From assembly GCA_030522415.1 (NCBI GenBank), contig CM060112.1, forward strand, positions 8,785,001 to 8,849,000: a stretch of 64,000 bases of DNA. The letters are read 5' to 3'. Under the pieces are notes generated by a model. That model ran no database searches, had not been told where the DNA came from, and saw nothing but the letters and a program-made list of their open reading frames with translations. The stretch is from Channallabes apus (lineage: Eukaryota; Chordata; Actinopteri; Siluriformes; Clariidae). Shown one piece after another: positions 58,757 through 64,000 of the stretch (positions within the stretch are counted from its first letter, which is position 1; each line of letters starts with the position of its first letter). A program made the translations under genes and the position numbers.

Positions 58757-60353
58757 CAAACCAGATTCCAAAAAAGTTGGGACACTAAACAAATTGTGAA
58801 TAAAAACTGAATGCAATGATGTGGAGATGGCAAATGTCAATATTTCATTCAGAATAGAACATAGATGACAGATCAAAAGTTTAATCTGAGAAAATGTATC
58901 ATTTTAAAGGAATAATATGTTGATTCCAAATTTCACGGTGTCAACAAATCCCAAAAAAGTTGGGACAAGTAGCAATAAGAGGCTGGAAAAAGTAAATTTG
59001 AGCATAACAAAGAGCTGGAAGACCAATTGACAGTAATTAGGTTAATTGGCAACATGATTGGGTATAAAAAGAGCTTCTCAGAGTGGCAGTGTCTCTCAGA
59101 AGCCAAGATGGGTAGAGGATCACCAATTCCCACAAAGTTGCGCAGAAAGATAGTGGAGCAATATCATAAAGGTGTTACCCAGCGAAAAATTGCAAAGACT
59201 TTGCAGTTATCATCATCATCAACTGGGCATAATATCATCCGAAGATTCAGAGAATCTGGAACAGTCTCTGTGCGTAAGGGTCAAGGGCGTAAAACCATAC
59301 TGGATGCCCGTGATCTCCGGGCCCTTAAACGACACTGCACCACAAACAGGAATGCTACTGTAAAGCAAATCATAGAATGGGCTCAGGAATACTTGCAGAA
59401 ACCATTGTCAGTGAACACAATCCACCGTACCATCCACCATTGCCAGCTGAAACTCTACAGTGCAAAGAAGAAGCCATTTCTAAGCAAGATCCACAAGCAC
59501 AGGCATTTTCATTGGGCCAGGGATCATTTAAAATGGAGTGTGGCAAAATGGAAGACTGTGCTGTGGTCAGACGAGTCACGATTCGAAGTTCTTGTTGGAA
59601 ATGTGGGACGCCATGTCATCCGGACCAAAGAGGACAAGGACAACCCAAGTTGTTATCAACGCTCAGTTCAGAAGCCTGCATCTCTGATGGTATGGGGTTG
59701 CATGAGTGCGTGTGGCATGGACAGCTTGCATGTCTGGAAAGGCACCATCAATCCAGAAAAATATATTCAGGTTCTAGAACAACATATGCTCCCATCCAGA
59801 TGTCATCTCATTCAGGGAAGACCCTGCATTTTTCAACAAGATAATGCCAGACCACATTCTGCATCAATCACAACATCATGGCTGCGTAGGAGAAGGATCC
59901 GGGTACTGAAATGGCCAGTCTGCAGTCCAGATCTTTCCCCTATAGAGAACATTTGGCGCATCATAAAGAGGAAGGTGCGACAAAGAAGGCCCAAGACGAT
60001 TGAACAGTTAGAGGCCTGTATTAGACAAGAATGGGAGAGCATTCCTATTTCTAAACTTGAGAAACTGGTCTCCTCTGTCCCCAGACGTCTGTTGAGTGTT
60101 GTAAGAAGAAGGGGGGATGCCACACAGTGGTGAAAATGGCCTTGTCCCAACTTTTTTGGGATTTGTTGACACCATGACATTTTGATTCACCATATTTTTC
60201 CCTTAAAATTATACATTTTCTCAGTTTAAACTTTTGTTCCATGATTTATGTTCTATTCTGAATAAAATATTGACATTTGCCATCTCCACATCATTGCATT
60301 CAGTTTTTATTCACAATTTATTTAGTGTCCCAACTTTTTTGGAATCCGGTTTG
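58757..60353 (+). mobile_element. Tc1-like element, family 1, copy B (intact ORF)
   Basis: The structure is as in copy A: CAAACC ends, TA flanks (58755-58756 and 60354-60355) and IR/DR repeats, 1597 bp. It is very similar to copy A throughout. Confidence 0.96.
59108..60133 (+). CDS. Tc1-like DD34E transposase, intact, 341 aa
   Basis: This is the paralogue of the copy A transposase, with the same catalytic Asp, Asp and Glu at the same spacing. It is one codon longer because of an extra TCA in a TCATCATCA run (SSSS versus SS). The start at 59108 was chosen by homology with copy A; the frame is open upstream to 59027. A handful of amino-acid differences separate the copies, and neither is interrupted. 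Either could be functional. Confidence 0.93.
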   Translation: MGRGSPIPTKLRRKIVEQYHKGVTQRKIAKTLQLSSSSTGHNIIRRFRESGTVSVRKGQGRKTILDARDLRALKRHCTTNRNATVKQIIEWAQEYLQKPLSVNTIHRTIHHCQLKLYSAKKKPFLSKIHKHRHFHWARDHLKWSVAKWKTVLWSDESRFEVLVGNVGRHVIRTKEDKDNPSCYQRSVQKPASLMVWGCMSACGMDSLHVWKGTINPEKYIQVLEQHMLPSRCHLIQGRPCIFQQDNARPHSASITTSWLRRRRIRVLKWPVCSPDLSPIENIWRIIKRKVRQRRPKTIEQLEACIRQEWESIPISKLEKLVSSVPRRLLSVVRRRGDATQW

Positions 60354-60355
60354 TA

Positions 60356-60559
60356 TTTGGACTGGATGCTACCCCAGATGGAATTTTGGCAATGCTGCCA
60401 ACATTGGAACATTGTTGGTATTAGGTTGCTTTTGAAAGTTCTTTTGATAAAAATCTAAATATTATATAACTACAACTTACCAAACATCAGTAAGCAGTCA
60501 ATTATTGATTGGGATTTCTTAACTATGAATGTCTGTACAGGTAGATGAAATGCAAATGG
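60356..60559. other. Non-coding stretch, no gene
   Basis: No recognisable feature. Confidence 0.5.
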
Positions 60560-60778
60560 GGCAGTGGTGGCTTAGAAGGCTAAGGCACTAAGTTAATAAT
60601 TGGAAGATCTGCGGTTTAATCCCCAGCTCCACCAGGTTGCCACTGTTGGGCTCTTGAGCCAGGCCCTTAACCCTATCTGCTCCAGGGTCACTGTATCATA
60701 GCTGACCCCAGTTCTGGTGGGATATGTGAAGAAAGAATCTCACTTTCCATGTATATTCGACAAATAAAGGCTTAACTT
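60560..60778 (+). repeat. tRNA-derived SINE
   Basis: Box A-like TGGCTTAGAAG (60568-60578) and box B-like GGTTTAATCCC (60613-60623) are followed by GCCACTGTTGGGC, which is also in the SINE at 56584, and a tail with CGACAAATAAAGGC. Confidence 0.78.
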
Positions 60779-61984
60779 AAATGGATGCTCAGGGCACAAA
60801 TATATGTAAATGTTTTTTTTTTCTTTTCACGTTTAATTATTTTTTTATTGTCTTGTGAGGTTCTTAAACCAGAAAGAAGGTTTAACAAACTCTGAGGTTG
60901 AACCTCAACTCTGAGTTGATTAACTCTGACCTGTGACAAAGTTTTCTGTTTTAGAATACTGAGTGAAGTTAAACCCGAGTAAAACAGGTGTGAAGAGATT
61001 AAAAGCACTTTAATGAAATGCAAATAACACCATGCAGAGTCACCATAGCAACACTGGAAAAATGCCTATTAATGTTTCATAGTGTTATTTGAAATGTTAC
61101 TTATGAATATAATATACATCACTGCCATTTTATTTGAAAGTAATACCATGTTGCATTTGTACATACAAATCTCCAAATTTCTGTGCATATAATCTGTTAT
61201 GACTGATTTATTGTATAACCAAAAAAAATAATAAAAAATGGGAGGGGGGGGGGGATCATGTCACCAGCTCCACTCACCATGACTCACTCAGGTGAGACAA
61301 GGGCCTACACAAGATATTAATTATTCAAATCAATAATATATGTACATTTACAGTTTGCCTGTGCTGCTGCTCCAACAGGCTGCCGCGCACATGGAATTAC
61401 TCTTAATACTCATGTTTCAAAATGGGTTGGAGTAGAGTACAGAAATTGTTCATTTTCTTTATGGGAATATGATGAAGACACCTTGTCATCTAACAGAGAA
61501 AGGGAAGGAGAAAGGCTACAGAGAGGCCTGTTGGGATGTATACAGTACCTTATAAAACACATCTATCAGTTGATGATAGTGTTGTACAGTACAATAATAA
61601 AACTTACACCTTTTTTGACATCTAACAATTGCTGATTATGTTGTAATAAAAGTTGCACTTTCTTTTTCTCTAACAAAGCAATGCTGGAAATTGCATTTAC
61701 AATGAAACTGAGTAGTAAATTGAATCATATTTTGTGCTTTTAGTTCTCAGTGAAACAGCTATACTATATACTTAAAAATCTGATAAAATTTAGAAATTGC
61801 TAAATATCCATAAGGCAAAAAAATACAGCTGTTGGACCATCAGTTAAAGGTCATATAATGGTGGACTATTGGGTCTCTGGCTAGCATTTGTCAGTAGGAA
61901 GGTTAGTTTCAGTATCAGGAGCATTCTCTGGTTGAGTAGGACATTGATTTGGAGTTGTTGTGGAGAATCAAATGTCAAACTCAT
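60779..61984. other. AT-rich non-coding stretch, no gene
   Basis: Poly-G (61235-61253) and poly-T runs occur. No domain-bearing ORF. TACAGTA lies at 61541 and 61585. Confidence 0.5.
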
Positions 61985-62065
61985 TCACTTACTCACTCAT
62001 GGTGTATATCCTGTATTTAGGGTCGCGGGGGGCCTGGAGCCTATCCCAGGAGACTTAGGGCATGA
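61985..62065 (+). repeat. Fragment of the teleost repeat seen at 40644
   Basis: It shares ATCCTGTATTTAGGGTCG and GGAGCCTATCCCAGGAGACT with 40670-40730. Confidence 0.7.
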
Positions 62066-63400
62066 GTGTTGTATAGAACACTGTGGTTGAAAAACAAAGT
62101 GCAACACATGTAGAATTAGTTCCAAAACCCATGTCCATAATGTGTCACATAAGTGAAGCTGAACATTTCTCAAATAAATGATCAGTCTTAGTGATGCTCA
62201 AAACAGATAATTATCAATGAATTGGAAAACATCCAAGCAGGGTCTGATGAGTATTTTCACTTTAATTACACCGATACTGTAGGTTTCCTGCTGAGTACAG
62301 AATGTACAGAATATTAACCACACAGAAAAATAAAAGCGCACTATACAGCCACACCTTCCTTTTGTCTAATTAATTACTGAAGTGATTTTCGCATTTGTCA
62401 TCTCTGTCATTAATTAGTCCCAGTGGATGATGTTGATGAATGAGCTGGTATTAAAAGACGTAAAAGTCGAAGGGCTGTTCTCCTCTGCTGAAGAAGGATG
62501 GAGATGACAGATACCGCTTTTCTATACTTACATGACTTTAAATACTTGCTGAAGGAAGCTGTCTAGTCTCATCTGTCCTTCACACTTTCTCAGATGTGTG
62601 TGATGAAATGTAGATCCTGGCAGAGTAAAATGATGATGAATGACTCTGAATGCAGCCAAGCTTGTCTATTTATGAGCAGTCAAAATAGAGATTATTTTGA
62701 TTAATATATAATCATATACTATATATTAAATCTGTAAATCAGATTCTCTGTGCTTGTTATTGCTGTTGCATTTGAGAAATACTACTAAAAGTACCTATTT
62801 TACAGTGATATAAGTCTCGGGCCATACTAGTAAGATATTATTTAACCTCCTTTCTGATTTATGAACTATTTTATTCACTGGCAGATGAGCAAATTGGTTC
62901 TGAATTATATAACAACATACAAGGCTTCTGAAAGCGTACTTAACCATTTAAAAGTATGAACATCACATAAAAGTTATTAGATTACTACTGCACATGATTC
63001 AACACTTGAGCTGATACATTTACTGGAGAAAATATGCCTTGTCCATCAAATATTTAACCCTCATGATGAAACAGTAAGTTTTCCTGAGAGGAAAAAAATA
63101 TGCCCACTTTACAGATGATAAAAAAGAAACAAGAAGTAGTTTAACAAACACAGTAATAAAAATATGTCTATATCTAACTACAATCTTGCACAGAATTCCA
63201 CAACTTCATCAGTTGGTGAGGTACCTGTAAGCCTTATCAGTTGCATTTGGGATAAAAAAAAAAAAAAACTGTGATGCTCTTACATTATTATCAAAACAGA
63301 GAAAAGCACTTTCACATCTAGGTTCACGCCTAGGGGAAAGCTGATATATTTTGGAAGGTGAAATGAAACATGAGGACCCAGAGAATATACAGTATACTGT
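62066..63400. other. AT-rich non-coding stretch, no gene
   Basis: The block 62360-62640 is less repetitive and has TAATTAATTA and ATTAATTAG homeodomain-type sequences; it could be regulatory, but there is no proof. TACAGTATACTGTA lies at 63388-63401. Confidence 0.45.
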
Positions 63401-63416
63401 ACATAGAGAGTGGAAA

Positions 63417-63434
63417 CATAATTCGTTCCGGAAG
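63417..63434 (+). repeat. 18-bp fragment shared with the repeat at 44544
   Basis: CATAATTCGTTCCGGAAG is identical in both places, so a piece of that dispersed repeat lies here. Confidence 0.7.
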
Positions 63435-63436
63435 TG

Positions 63437-64000
63437 TGTAACGATCGGATTATTTAAATAAACTGAGTTACACGAACCGAGAGATATTTATCTTGTTGTC
63501 GGAGATGCTTTAAAAGCCGTCAACAAGAAAGACACCACAATGACAAATTCACAATGAACCAAAGTGTATTATACGAAAAAGACTAAACAAAAGGTGCACT
63601 AAAACAAACAAAGAAAACAATATTTACAAAATATATACAAATCAAAGCAGTGTGTGTGTGAGCCCAAAAAATTTCCAAAGTCCAGGTTATTGTACGAGTG
63701 TGTGTGAAAAGAGATGAATCGGTCTCACCGGAAATGATGGGAAAAAATAGGGGTAGGCCGTATGTCTGAGCAAGAGTGAAATCCCGAAGCAGTCCAGTTG
63801 GCTGTAATCCAAACAGAGGGAAAAACCCGCAAGGCACAGACTTCGAGATACTTTTCATTAGCCTCTCGCGAGAGCTCGAGTGGGATCCAATGGACCATCT
63901 TCGGTAGGCAATTCAAACCCTCCCGAGCACGATCAATAAGGCACTGCAGCTTATTTTATCATTATGCTGGCTTACTTTCGCCCTATAACAGTGTCTTTTA
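63437..64000. mobile_element. Possible LTR or LTR-element end, cut by window edge
   Basis: The segment starts TGTAACGATCGG inside a repeat fragment. On the minus strand it has a TTTAAAG-type box and terminal TTACA, as in LTRs, plus a GGTGAGAC donor-like motif near 63727. No second LTR or internal region is in view, so both type and orientation are uncertain. Confidence 0.3.

Overview
This 64 kb window looks like AT-rich intergenic DNA from a teleost fish. The mix of several Tc1-like families with long IR/DR ends, chromodomain Gypsy, DIRS, L2-type LINEs and several tRNA-derived SINEs is typical of teleosts; an ostariophysan such as a catfish is a guess. I found no host protein-coding gene, no functional tRNA or rRNA gene and no CRISPR array. 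Nearly every supported feature is a transposable element (TE), a TE fossil or a simple repeat, set in AT-rich single-copy-looking DNA.

Layout. 1-1531: non-coding with one SINE. 1532-10781: a chromodomain Gypsy element arranged LTR-internal-LTR-internal-LTR inside a single 5-bp target duplication. 10913-12289: decayed Tc1. 12.3-21.8 kb: AT-rich DNA with microsatellites and two Tc1 fossils. 21794-25806: DIRS element A. 26.4-29.6 kb: a deletion-derivative Tc1 and non-coding DNA. 29579-41006: a nest in which a Tc1 copy was split by DIRS element B, DIRS B was split by a 4.7-kb TA-duplicating element, and that element carries a tRNA-Ile-derived SINE. 42.5-46 kb: fossils of an IS630/mariner-type element, Gypsy and Tc1. 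46143-47754: near-complete Tc1. 48.8-50.5 kb: L2-type LINE with a second deletion-derivative Tc1 inside. 51-52.8 kb: SINE and LINE ORF1 remnants. 54123-60353: a Tc1 fossil hit by a solo LTR, a SINE and another Tc1, with two intact-ORF Tc1 copies at its sides. 60.4-64 kb: non-coding DNA with SINE fragments and a possible LTR at the edge.

The strongest signal that no single feature explains is the heptamer TACAGTA/TACTGTA, which I count about 60 times by eye where base composition predicts roughly 14. It is the canonical excision scar of Tc1-like transposons whose ends read CAG. Three pairs of homologous sequences inside the window show the same locus with and without the exact 5-bp insertion. 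A second unexplained signal is a diverged, inverted pair of about 135-bp non-coding blocks at 20.8 and 41.9 kb, outside recognisable TEs. A third is the sequence record of unequal LTR-LTR crossover in the Gypsy array, where the middle LTR is a clean mosaic of the outer two.
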